Shown piece by piece: positions 8,603 through 16,128 of a stretch of 20,042 nt of DNA; the first letter of the stretch is position 1, and each line of letters begins with the position of its first letter. The notes below the pieces were generated by a model. The model saw nothing but the letters and a program-made list of their open reading frames with translations. It ran no database searches and was not told the origin of the DNA. The DNA is from an uncultured Micrococcales bacterium. GTDB lineage: Bacteria; Actinomycetota; Actinomycetes; Actinomycetales; Microbacteriaceae. Position numbers and translations under genes: made by a program. The stretch covers positions 1 to 20,042 of the forward strand of contig CAIYTL010000190.1 of the NCBI GenBank assembly GCA_903929105.1, read 5' to 3'.

Positions 8603-10240
8603 ATGGCATCGTCGCTGGCAAAGCCATTTATTGTCATTCCAGCACGCGGTGGCTCAACCGGGGTTCCCCGCAAGAACGTTAGGTTACTCGGCGGCGAACC
8701 GCTAATCGCTCGCACCATTAAAACTGCATTGGCAGCAACCTTGCCAGGCAGAGTGATTGTGATTACCGACGATGACGAAATCGAAGAAATCTCTTTGCAT
8801 TACGGCGCGGTTGTGACGCGCGAAGAGAAAACCACGGGCAAAGCCACTTTAGATCAGGTCATGGTTCGCACCGTGCCATTTTTGCGCGAGATTGGCGCAA
8901 CTGACTCTGATGTGCTTTTGACAATGCAGCCAACCTGCCCATTCATAACAAGTGCAAGAGTTCGCGAGGCCATGAAGGCCTTTGCTGACGGCGCTGGCTC
9001 GGTGATCACAGTCATAGACGATAGACACCTCGGATGGCGCCTCGATGAGGGCGGCAACCCGCGCCCTGATTACGCAGCTCGCGTGAATCGTCAGCAACTG
9101 CCTCCGCACTTTCGTGAATCTGGCGCGATTATTGGCGCTCGCATTGGCGATGTGGTGAAGTTTGAGACTCGCATCGTCGAGCCGATTCGCCTGATTGAAG
9201 TGCCCGAGGGTGAAGCTCTAGACATCGACACTTTTGGCGACTGGGCAGTAGCCGAGCACTTAGCAACGCGTCGCAGAATTCTTTTGCGCACCGATGCTGC
9301 TCGTGAGCTCGGCATGGGCCATGCCTATCGAACCCTGGCGCTTGCTTATGCCTTGGCTAGGCATGACATCACCATCGTCTTGAGCGTAGACAAGCCTTTG
9401 GGTGTCGGGTTTTTTCAGGAATACCCTTTTAAAGTCGAGACTGTCGAAGATGAGCTTGGCTTTCTTAACCTTGCTCGAAAGACTCGCGCCGACCTGATTG
9501 TGCTCGACCAACTCGACACCCATCAAGAGTTTGTTGCTCTTCTGGGCGAACACTCAAAAATAGTCACCTTTGAAGATTTAGGTTCTGGTGCCGAGCAGGC
9601 TGACCTATTAGTAGCCGACCTTTATGAAAACCCTCGCGTGCCTGCCGAACGCCAGCTGACAGGTGTTCAAAACTCGGTTTTGGCGCCCAGCTTTGAGAGC
9701 TTGCCTCGCAAAATCAAGTTTCGCGAAACCGTCGAAGACGTGCTGCTGCTTTTTGGCGGCACAGACCCTTCGAACCTTGCGATCAAAGCGCTTGAATCAC
9801 TTCAGACCATCGATTTCAAAGGTCGGGTTACTTTGGTTCGGGGTTTGGGTGCGAGTTTGGTCGACCCAACAAAATTCAGCGGGCTCGACCTTCAGATTCT
9901 TTCTAATGTCAAGAACATGCCAGCGCTTATGGTCAAGGCCGACCTAGCGATTTCTTCGGCTGGGCGAACTATTACTGAACTAAGTTGCATCGGCGTGCCA
10001 ACGTTGTGTTTAGCTCAAAACGCAAAAGAGCTCACTCACACGCACACCACTGTGAACAACGGCGTCATCATGATGGGCTTAGGTTCGCTGGTCAGCGCAG
10101 AAACTTTAGGCGCCCACATCAAAAAGCTTTGCCAAGACACCGACCTGCGTCGCACTCTGCATGAGCGTGCCTTGAGTGCAACTGCCGGGCGAAACAACAC
10201 TTCGATTGTGAAGCGAATTATGCGAAAGCTTGGGCTTTAG
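8603..10240 (+). CDS. Fused CMP-nonulosonate synthetase and PseG-like UDP-sugar hydrolase
   Basis: Two enzymes lie in one 545-residue chain. Residues 1-225 are a NeuA/PseF-type cytidylyltransferase: PARGGSTGVPRKN (13-25, the CTP-binding signature), LLTMQPTCPF, NRQQLPP and DIDTFGDW. This half activates a nonulosonic acid with CTP. Residues about 226-545 resemble PseG/SpsG, which removes UDP from a 2,4-diacetamido-trideoxyhexose. The key GMGH (237-240, catalytic His in PseG) is followed by the conserved Arg (YRT), then FGGTDPSN and the SSAGRTITELSCIGVP nucleotide-site block. The two halves act before and after the NeuB-type condensation, whose gene is the convergent neighbour at 10237. The start is 4 bases after the upstream stop, with little ribosome site, suggesting coupling. 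The PseG-like half points to a pseudaminic-type sugar, but the genes for the earlier steps (PseB, PseC, PseH) are not in the window, so the sugar is not settled. Confidence 0.9.
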   Translation: MASSLAKPFIVIPARGGSTGVPRKNVRLLGGEPLIARTIKTALAATLPGRVIVITDDDEIEEISLHYGAVVTREEKTTGKATLDQVMVRTVPFLREIGATDSDVLLTMQPTCPFITSARVREAMKAFADGAGSVITVIDDRHLGWRLDEGGNPRPDYAARVNRQQLPPHFRESGAIIGARIGDVVKFETRIVEPIRLIEVPEGEALDIDTFGDWAVAEHLATRRRILLRTDAARELGMGHAYRTLALAYALARHDITIVLSVDKPLGVGFFQEYPFKVETVEDELGFLNLARKTRADLIVLDQLDTHQEFVALLGEHSKIVTFEDLGSGAEQADLLVADLYENPRVPAERQLTGVQNSVLAPSFESLPRKIKFRETVEDVLLLFGGTDPSNLAIKALESLQTIDFKGRVTLVRGLGASLVDPTKFSGLDLQILSNVKNMPALMVKADLAISSAGRTITELSCIGVPTLCLAQNAKELTHTHTTVNNGVIMMGLGSLVSAETLGAHIKKLCQDTDLRRTLHERALSATAGRNNTSIVKRIMRKLGL

Positions 10241-11322
10241 CCGAGCTGGTGCCACTCGAGCGGCATGTCTGCCTCGATAGCTGCGATCACCGTGCGACCG
10301 ACGACTTGATCCCAGCTAGCAATTTCGATGCCGATGTTACTGCGCAACGCAATTAGGTCATCGGCAGTTACAGTGTGGCCAACTGGCAAATCGCGCACCG
10401 CAATCACGCGACGTCTAGCGTTATTAATCGCTGCAGATTGTGCGTCAAGGCTGTGTTCGCGTTTGCCATAGAGTGTGCGATACAGCGCCAACTTGTCAAC
10501 AAATGCGCGCAGGTCGCTTTCATCCATCGCGTGATAGTGATCGTTGCCCACGCCCTGCTTGTTATCGGTGAAGTGCTTTTCAATCACTCGAGCACCAAAC
10601 AGGCTCGCGATTTCAAGTGTCGGCAAAGCTCCGTCGTCTTCAGGGCGAACGTGGTCGCTGTAACCAATCGCCACGCGACTGCCGAACTGCTCTTGCAAGA
10701 CCTTGATTTGAGCCAACTGAGCGTGCTCGCGCGGGGTTGGGTAATTCAGAATGCAGTGCAATAACGTCACGCTTTTGGCGCCTGCTGTGAGCAACACGTC
10801 GAGGCTTCGCGCAATTTCGGCAAGGTCAGAAGCGCCGCAAGACATCACAACCGTGGCACCGGTGGCACCAATTTTGCGCAGCAGCGGAATGTTGGTCAGA
10901 TCTGCCGACGCAACCTTGGTCACAGGCATCAACGGGGTGAGCATATCGACCGCATCGAGGTCAAATGGGGTCGACAAAAAGTCGATTCCTTGAGATTCGC
11001 AGTGGGCTGCTAGTTCAGCATATTCAGCTGGGCCAAAGTTGTCCCATCGCTGAAAAAGTTCGTATTGGCTGCTGGTTGCCTCTTTGGTTTGATCCCAATA
11101 GGCGGGGCTTGTAGTTTTCGCGGCAAGGGTTGCCGCTTTGTAGGTCTGAAATTTGGCCGCATGGCCACCGGCGCGAGCCACTTGGTCAATCATCTGTTTT
11201 GCACGCTCAAGCGAACCTTCGTGATTAACGCCGATTTCTGCGATTAGGTACGGGTTCAAATAACCAAATACACGGCCGTTGACTTCAAAATCAAACAAAT
11301 CAGGCATGATCTTCTTTCGCAT
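10237..11322 (-). CDS. neuB: Nonulosonic (sialic/pseudaminic-type) acid synthase, NeuB family
   Basis: The 361-residue protein has the normal NeuB length and layout. A TIM-barrel domain (about 20-285) is followed by a C-terminal SAF/antifreeze-like domain (about 295-361). Signature blocks include AEIGVNHEGS, KFQTYKA, SSQYELFQRW, FLSTPFD, VASADLTNIPLL, LHCILNYPTP, GYSDHV, VIEKHFT and GNDHYHAMD. The enzyme condenses phosphoenolpyruvate with a 6-carbon amino sugar to give a 9-carbon acid (sialic, legionaminic or pseudaminic type). Which one cannot be told from motifs alone. Its 3' end overlaps the convergent synthetase-hydrolase gene by 4 bases, so there is no room for a terminator between them. 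The first ATG is at 11322. A second at 11307, after GAAAGAAG, is about as likely and would shorten the overlap with the upstream transferase gene from 23 to 8 bases. Confidence 0.93.
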   Translation of the reverse strand: MRKKIMPDLFDFEVNGRVFGYLNPYLIAEIGVNHEGSLERAKQMIDQVARAGGHAAKFQTYKAATLAAKTTSPAYWDQTKEATSSQYELFQRWDNFGPAEYAELAAHCESQGIDFLSTPFDLDAVDMLTPLMPVTKVASADLTNIPLLRKIGATGATVVMSCGASDLAEIARSLDVLLTAGAKSVTLLHCILNYPTPREHAQLAQIKVLQEQFGSRVAIGYSDHVRPEDDGALPTLEIASLFGARVIEKHFTDNKQGVGNDHYHAMDESDLRAFVDKLALYRTLYGKREHSLDAQSAAINNARRRVIAVRDLPVGHTVTADDLIALRSNIGIEIASWDQVVGRTVIAAIEADMPLEWHQLG

Positions 11323-12760
11323 AATATTTCTCAGGATGCTCTGCTGTTCGAGCCGCAGCCAGCGCTTCGGGCAGTTTATCGAGGCTAGTTATAAGCGTAA
11401 TGTCACCTGCGTCAATTGCGGGTTGCACATTTTGGTATCCGGTGATTGGCAACACTAAAACTTTGCAACCGAGTGCAAGGCCTTCAAAAAGTGTGGTCGA
11501 AAACGCCCCGATCAAAAACTCGCTGCGCGACACCAGGTCAAGAAAAATCGGGTCGCGGTGGCTCAGGCTGAAGTTTTTTGGCATGGTTGCGCCTTGCGAT
11601 TGCGCGTGGTGTGAGGCCTCAGCTAACAGTGCCTCAAAGTCGGCGAGTGATTCGTTTGGGTGAAGGCGATAGATCACGTTGTGGTCGGGCAATGTGGCAG
11701 CAGTTTTTAGGGCCGCTGCAAATAGTTCGTTTGCTATTGCACCCTGCGAGGTGAAGAGCACCTGCTTCTCGACGATTCGGTTTTCGGCGAGCGCCTTTTG
11801 GCGATACTCCTGAAATGGCGCTGTCGGGCCTGAAACGCTCAAGTTTGTGCCTCGGGCCAACGTCACTCCATTGCCCCAATACGTTCCCCAGGTCAAAATT
11901 GTGTCGGGCGCTGCGTCGAGCTTTGGGCTTTGGCCCGACTGGGCTTGGCCTGACTTGGCTTGGCCCGAGTTCTGCGGCAAGCCAAAGCTATAGGCCGGGT
12001 GAAAAGCCGAGATAAAACCGTGCTGAATCTCGTGCACTTTGACGCCCGCACGGTGCGCACCCAAAACTATTGAGGGCTCGCTGTAGGCGTTGACGATATA
12101 GAGGTTTTTAGTGCCGAGTTTGCGAAATAGCTCAGCAAAACCGCTTCGCTCAGCAAGTGTGCGTCGCACTAACCATTGCGGATACTTCTGAAACTTTTCA
12201 AGTGTGACGCCAAACGCAGACTCAAACTCGGCGATAAGCCGTTGCCAAGCTTGCACCTGGGGTCTTCGGCTGGTGTATTTCATGATTCTGGCCACTTGCT
12301 TGGCTTTTGAGAGCGCAAAATAGGCCTTGAGACGTTCAAGATCTAACTCATCAGGGGTCGTCGGTGCAAAACTGCCCGAATCATCGATTGTGGGCAAAAA
12401 GTCGATTACGCGCACCGATTCGCCAGTTGCAAGCAGTCGCTGCCTTATTACATCGCTATAGGGCTCAGAGCCGGCCACACGGCGCCTAAAGGGCACCACA
12501 ACCGAGCTAGAGCGTGCCAGGCCAGCCAGGTTGGCAATAGGCTCAATCTGCGAGTCGAGGGCATCCTTATTAAAATGCGGGTGCGGGTTATCAAAAAGCC
12601 CAAGTTCTTCGGCAAGTGCATAAAAAATGCGCGTTCGCTGCAACGCATAAAGCTGAATTGTGCCGAACCGCCTCGACAAAGCACGGGTGCGTTTCTCGAT
12701 TTCAAGAAACCTGACCCAAAAAGTTGCTAAATCAACAGGTGTTGCAGTCAAAGTGCACAA
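11300..12760 (-). CDS. Putative GT-B-type surface-glycan glycosyltransferase
   Basis: The 486-residue soluble protein has the look of capsule/sialyl-type GT-B transferases. VHEIQHGFISAFHPAY (242-257) contains the QHG motif common in such enzymes. YRLHPNE (364-370) and FSTTLFEGLALGCKVLVLP (420-438) form the C-terminal nucleotide-sugar half. It lies immediately upstream of the NeuB gene and overlaps it. A transferase using the CMP-nonulosonate made by the neighbouring genes is therefore the best guess, but no motif proves the donor. Between the two halves lies SGQAK-SGQAQ-SGQSP, a short tandem repeat described separately. The longest frame starts at TTG 12760. However, the purine-rich GAAGGG sits only 1 base before it and 10 bases before an in-frame TTG at 12751, so 12751 is the better start by ribosome-site spacing. 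Confidence 0.82.
   Translation of the reverse strand: MCTLTATPVDLATFWVRFLEIEKRTRALSRRFGTIQLYALQRTRIFYALAEELGLFDNPHPHFNKDALDSQIEPIANLAGLARSSSVVVPFRRRVAGSEPYSDVIRQRLLATGESVRVIDFLPTIDDSGSFAPTTPDELDLERLKAYFALSKAKQVARIMKYTSRRPQVQAWQRLIAEFESAFGVTLEKFQKYPQWLVRRTLAERSGFAELFRKLGTKNLYIVNAYSEPSIVLGAHRAGVKVHEIQHGFISAFHPAYSFGLPQNSGQAKSGQAQSGQSPKLDAAPDTILTWGTYWGNGVTLARGTNLSVSGPTAPFQEYRQKALAENRIVEKQVLFTSQGAIANELFAAALKTAATLPDHNVIYRLHPNESLADFEALLAEASHHAQSQGATMPKNFSLSHRDPIFLDLVSRSEFLIGAFSTTLFEGLALGCKVLVLPITGYQNVQPAIDAGDITLITSLDKLPEALAAARTAEHPEKYYAKEDHA
11924..11968 (-). repeat. Three in-frame 15-bp tandem repeats inside the transferase gene
   Basis: On the minus strand, three 15-bp units (11968-11954, 11953-11939, 11938-11924) encode SGQAK, SGQAQ and SGQSP. 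The first two differ at only two bases. They lie in the linker after the QHG block. The length is a multiple of three, so gain or loss of a unit would keep the frame. Confidence 0.85.
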
Positions 12761-12794
12761 ACCCTTCGCAACGGGGGCCGCGAATCGACCCTCT

Positions 12795-12804
12795 AGTGTA
12801 ATTT
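12795..12804. promoter_or_regulatory. Candidate overlapping divergent -10 boxes
   Basis: The 50-bp gap between the divergent genes at 12760 and 12811 holds TAATTT (12799-12804) on the plus strand, exactly 6 nt before the GTG at 12811. On the minus strand TACACT (12800-12795) could give a leader of about 30 nt carrying GAAGGG for the transferase gene. Neither has a clear -35 box. These are pattern matches only. Confidence 0.28.
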
Positions 12805-12810
12805 TAGAGC

Positions 12811-13755
12811 GTGGCCAACCTTAAATCTTTAGTGACCAAATTCTTTGCACCGGTTTTTTATCTGGCGCTAATCATTGGTGCTGTGTTCTATGTGCGAAGC
12901 ATTCACTGGGATCAAGTTCACCTCGACAAACTCAACTGGTCTTGGGTGGTTCTGGCCGCACTGCTGGCACTGGTTCAGCGCTACTGGTATTCATTCATCT
13001 GGATTTTCCTGCTCAAGCGGCTCGGCGCAACCATTGGGCACCTTCGCTTCGAACTAATCGCGGTTTATGCCAAATCTTGGCTCGGTCGCTACATTCCCGG
13101 CGGCGTCACATGGATTCTTGGCAAAATCTATTTCGCCACCAAACTGGGCGTGTCAGCAACCAAGCTCGGAGTCAGCAGCTTTCTTGAAGGTGTGCTGCAA
13201 ATCATTTCGATTCTGATCTCGGCCGTCATCTTGCTGGCTTTCGATCCAAACATTCAAGCGCTCGGATGGTGGGTTATTCCGGCCCTCATCGTCGCCGCTC
13301 TGATCGGTTTGGTCTCGGTGTATCCGCCGATTTTCAATCGGGTTTTGCAGTTTGGCTACCGCAAAGTGCGCAAAGCCGACATTGACGCCGACAGTCTGCC
13401 TACCCTGCCAACCATTGCGCGCGGTCTAGTGGCCTTCTCGGTCACCTCAGTGCTTAGCGGAATGCAGGTGTTCTGCATCGCCGCAGCGATTGACCCTCAC
13501 CTTTCGCTCTCAAATGTTTTCTTCGTGATCGGTGTTTCTAACTTCTTTAGCGCTGCCAGCATGCTCGCTGTGTTCGCACCTGCCGGCTTAGGAGTGCAAG
13601 AACTAATGGCTGTGTTCCTTGCCTACGTCATCAGCCCAGCAGCGGCCGCCCTGACCGTTGTTCTGTTGCGCATTTTCAGCATCATCTTAGACGTGGTGTT
13701 TCTTGGCACAGCCATGGGTGCGAGGTCGATTTTTGGTCGCTCAAAAGCTGACTAG
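12811..13755 (+). CDS. UPF0104 / LPG-synthase-TM-like membrane protein
   Basis: The 314-residue protein has about eight hydrophobic segments and no soluble domain. Family marks are WLGRYIPGGVTWILGK (about 90-105), a Gly-Val/Glu stretch near 110-128 ending FLEGVLQI, and APAGLGVQE (about 267-275). These are typical of the flippase-like membrane part shared by lysylphosphatidylglycerol synthase (MprF) and AglD-type proteins. Without the aminoacyl-transfer domain it cannot make LPG. Such stand-alone proteins are often found beside polyprenyl-linked glycan genes, and a lipid-flipping or glycan-export role is inference. The start is GTG at 12811 with no ribosome site but a possible leaderless promoter. 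It begins the second plus-strand run, 29 bases before galU. A seven-residue direct repeat sits in the conserved loop. Confidence 0.85.
   Translation: MANLKSLVTKFFAPVFYLALIIGAVFYVRSIHWDQVHLDKLNWSWVVLAALLALVQRYWYSFIWIFLLKRLGATIGHLRFELIAVYAKSWLGRYIPGGVTWILGKIYFATKLGVSATKLGVSSFLEGVLQIISILISAVILLAFDPNIQALGWWVIPALIVAALIGLVSVYPPIFNRVLQFGYRKVRKADIDADSLPTLPTIARGLVAFSVTSVLSGMQVFCIAAAIDPHLSLSNVFFVIGVSNFFSAASMLAVFAPAGLGVQELMAVFLAYVISPAAAALTVVLLRIFSIILDVVFLGTAMGARSIFGRSKAD
13135..13176 (+). repeat. Tandem seven-codon duplication (ATKLGVS twice)
   Basis: Codons 109-115 and 116-122 of the membrane protein both read ATKLGVS, but five of the seven codon pairs differ at one or more bases and Ser uses a different codon box (TCA versus AGC). 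The repeat is clear at protein level and eroded at DNA level, so it is either old or selected. Confidence 0.8.
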
Positions 13756-13772
13756 AAAACTTAGATTCTCGG

Positions 13773-13778
13773 TAGGCT
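13773..13778 (+). promoter_or_regulatory. Candidate -10 box for a leaderless galU start
   Basis: TAGGCT (TAnnnT form) ends 6 nt before the galU ATG at 13785. No Shine-Dalgarno sequence lies in front of that ATG. CTGACT at 13748-13753 faintly resembles a -35 box, but its 19-nt spacing is long. Read-through from the gene upstream is also possible. Confidence 0.35.
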
Positions 13779-13784
13779 TAAGTT

Positions 13785-14696
13785 ATGACTGATGCGAAGA
13801 AGAGCAATCCGTTCAAGGTAACCAAGGCTGTTATTCCGGTGGCGGGTCTTGGAACCAGGTTTTTGCCAGCAACCAAGGCAATGCCAAAAGAGATGTTGCC
13901 GATTGTCGACAAGCCAGCGATTCAATACGTTGTTGAAGAGGCAGTGAGCGCCGGCTTGAACGACATTCTGATGATCACCGGTCGCAACAAAAACACTCTT
14001 GAGAACCACTTCGACCGCGTGGCCGAGCTTGAGTACACCCTTGACAAAAAGGGTGACCACGGCAAACTCGAGCAGGTTTTGGCATCAAACCAACTAGCCG
14101 ACATCCACTACACACGTCAGGGCGACCCTCACGGTTTAGGCCACGCTGTTTTGCGTGGCAAGAGCCACGTTGCAGAACACAGCTTTGCTGTGTTGCTTGG
14201 CGACGACATCATTGACGCCCGAGACAGTGTCTTGCCAAAAATGATTGAAGTGCACGAATCAACTGGCTACAGCGTGATTGCGCTTATGGAGGTTCCGGCC
14301 GAAACCATTCACATGTACGGATGCGCTTCAGTTGAGCTCACAGATGACCCTGATGTGGTCAAGGTCACCGGTCTAGTCGAGAAGCCGAAGCGCGAAGACG
14401 CGCCTTCAAACTTGGCTGTAATCGGCCGATACGTTTTGCGTCACGAAATCTTCGAGATTCTCGAAGCCACTCCTGAAGGCCGTGGCGGCGAAATTCAACT
14501 CACCGACGGCCTTGCCATGGCGGTTGCTAAACCAGAAATCGCTGGCGGCGTTATGGGAGTTATTTTCAGAGGTCGCCGTTACGACACCGGCGACAAGCTC
14601 GACTACATCAAGGCCACGCTAAGAATCGCCGTCGACCGTGACGACCTGGGCAGTGACCTTCGCAGCTGGCTTAAAGAGTTCACGTCGACGCTATAG
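13785..14696 (+). CDS. galU: UTP-glucose-1-phosphate uridylyltransferase
   Basis: The 303-residue protein is full length for bacterial GalU. It makes UDP-glucose from UTP and glucose-1-phosphate in the cytoplasm, a precursor for surface polysaccharides and glycolipids. The nucleotide-binding signature GLGTRFLPATKAMPKEMLP (21-39) with the catalytic Arg and Lys is intact. It is followed by VDKPAIQYVVEEA, LLGDDIID (metal-binding Asp), VTGLVEKP, GRGGEIQLTDG and YDTGDKLDYIKA, all in the usual order. It lies between the flippase-like gene and the glycerophosphotransferase-like gene. The latter begins 5 bases after its stop, so those two are almost certainly co-transcribed. It has no visible ribosome site and may be translated from a leaderless mRNA. 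Confidence 0.97.
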   Translation: MTDAKKSNPFKVTKAVIPVAGLGTRFLPATKAMPKEMLPIVDKPAIQYVVEEAVSAGLNDILMITGRNKNTLENHFDRVAELEYTLDKKGDHGKLEQVLASNQLADIHYTRQGDPHGLGHAVLRGKSHVAEHSFAVLLGDDIIDARDSVLPKMIEVHESTGYSVIALMEVPAETIHMYGCASVELTDDPDVVKVTGLVEKPKREDAPSNLAVIGRYVLRHEIFEILEATPEGRGGEIQLTDGLAMAVAKPEIAGGVMGVIFRGRRYDTGDKLDYIKATLRIAVDRDDLGSDLRSWLKEFTSTL

Positions 14697-14701
14697 GCAA
14701 A

Positions 14702-16072
14702 GTGCCAGCCACCAAGCCCACTTCACCGATCGAAAGACCTATTCGAGTTGTCTTTCTGGTCTTTTATTTTGAAGCATGGGCTTCCCTTTCGCAGGTTTAC
14801 GAAACCATGCTCAAAGACCCAGCCTTCGACCCAATCGTCGTTACGATTCCCCGCAAACTAACCGGCGACTCGGGTTATGGGGGCGAACACAGAGTTCACA
14901 AGTTCTTCAAGCGCAGAGCAATCGATCACCTTCGACTCAACTACGAAGATTCCTGGCAGAGTTTGCAAGAACTCAAGGATCTTCGGCCAGACTACGTATT
15001 TTTGAACTACCCTTGGCAACGAAACTACCAGCCAGCATTTAGGCCAGATTCGCTGGTTACTTTCACCAAGATTCTCTACACGCCATATTTCTTAGCCCCC
15101 CTTGTGAACGAGCATGAAGGCGAACTTGAGCACGATTCCACTCGTGTTGCCTCGCATTTGTACACTCAGCGTGTGCACCAGTTGGCATCGCTCATTTTTG
15201 TTCAAGACCAAGCAACGAAAGACGCCTTTAATCTGACGGAACGTGGTTCAGACCGTGTTCTATTCACCGGAGCAGCCAAACTAGATTCACTTAGGCAAAA
15301 TTTTCTTGAGGTGTCTGCGAAATTGTCAGCTAAGGGCTCAGCCAGGCTCGCTCGAAAGCCTGACGCAAAACAAAAATACGACCTCAAAGTACTCTGGGCC
15401 CCCCACCACAGCTATTCCGCAGCGTGGCTAAACTTCGGCATGTTTGTGAATAGCTATCAGCAGATGCTCGAACTTGCTAAAAAATACCCAAACATAAAGT
15501 TTGTGTTGCGACCTCATCCTTTCTTATTCGGAACTCTGGTCGATCGAAGTGTGCTCAAAAATGACGTTCTCGAGAACTGGTTGCGCCAGTGGAAGGCCTT
15601 GCCTAACACGAGGTTGAACTCGAAGGCTAACTTTGTGAAGCAGTTCGCCGAGACTGACCTGCTGCTAACAGATGGAATTTCTTTTCTGGCAGAGTATCCA
15701 CTAATAACAGGCAAAACGGCAGTGTTCCTTGAAAACACCAACCATTGGCAATTCAATAGACTAGGCGAGCTCGCCGCAGAGTCAAACTACCGCATCAAAG
15801 ACGTGGCCGATTTCGAGTCATTCATAAAGTTAGCGTTGAAAGAAAAAGCGAACGTAGTTTTAGCGGCGCGTGCCAGAAGTGCCGCGTCGAAGCGCAGGAA
15901 CAGCTTGAATAACTTGCGTAAAGAGATAGACCCGAACCCAGGCGCTGTCGCAGATTGCATTTTAGAGGCTATAGCGAATCACTTCGCAAGCAGCCCGAGC
16001 CTAGTTGATGCATCTGCATTGAGCGAGGTCGCCTGGGAGGACCAACCCGGTCGCGAACCACGCGCAGACTAG
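14702..16072 (+). CDS. CDP-glycerol glycerophosphotransferase-like (TagB/TagF C-terminal type)
   Basis: The 456-residue soluble protein keeps the GT-B marks of the TagB/TagF family in order: LWAPHHSY (231-238, in place of the usual APTWR-like block), FVLRPHP (267-273, His of the active site) and the TDLLLTDGISFLAEYP block (318-333, in place of DYSS). These enzymes move glycerol- or ribitol-phosphate from CDP donors onto teichoic-type polymers at the membrane. Several actinobacterial relatives have unproven donors, so the donor here stays open. The N-terminus has a VVFLVFYFEAW strand and no signal peptide. The C-terminal 60 residues are basic, then acidic. The start is GTG at 14702 after a weak AGG, 5 bases downstream of galU. 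It is the last gene before the terminator at 16080. A wall-polymer role fits the locus. Confidence 0.82.
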   Translation: MPATKPTSPIERPIRVVFLVFYFEAWASLSQVYETMLKDPAFDPIVVTIPRKLTGDSGYGGEHRVHKFFKRRAIDHLRLNYEDSWQSLQELKDLRPDYVFLNYPWQRNYQPAFRPDSLVTFTKILYTPYFLAPLVNEHEGELEHDSTRVASHLYTQRVHQLASLIFVQDQATKDAFNLTERGSDRVLFTGAAKLDSLRQNFLEVSAKLSAKGSARLARKPDAKQKYDLKVLWAPHHSYSAAWLNFGMFVNSYQQMLELAKKYPNIKFVLRPHPFLFGTLVDRSVLKNDVLENWLRQWKALPNTRLNSKANFVKQFAETDLLLTDGISFLAEYPLITGKTAVFLENTNHWQFNRLGELAAESNYRIKDVADFESFIKLALKEKANVVLAARARSAASKRRNSLNNLRKEIDPNPGAVADCILEAIANHFASSPSLVDASALSEVAWEDQPGREPRAD

Positions 16073-16079
16073 ATAGTTA

Positions 16080-16120
16080 AATAAAAAGACCCTCATCACA
16101 TTGATGAGGGTCTTTTTATT
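16080..16120. terminator. Bidirectional rho-independent terminator
   Basis: A perfect 19-bp inverted repeat (16080-16098 with 16102-16120) has a GC-rich core GACCCTCATCA and a 3-nt CAT loop. Five A's lie on the left arm and five T's on the right, so it can end transcription of both converging genes. It begins 7 bases after the stop at 16072 and ends 8 bases from the stop at 16129. Confidence 0.95.
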
Positions 16121-16128
16121 AGCTGTTT

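Noticed and set aside
10230..10245. A terminator between the convergent synthetase-hydrolase and NeuB genes
   Set aside because: Their stop codons overlap by 4 bases and no hairpin with a T-run is seen around them.
10375..10993. Two plus-strand frames (129 and 80 codons) within the NeuB region
   Set aside because: They run antisense to a full-length NeuB gene with every signature block intact, so chance open frames explain them.
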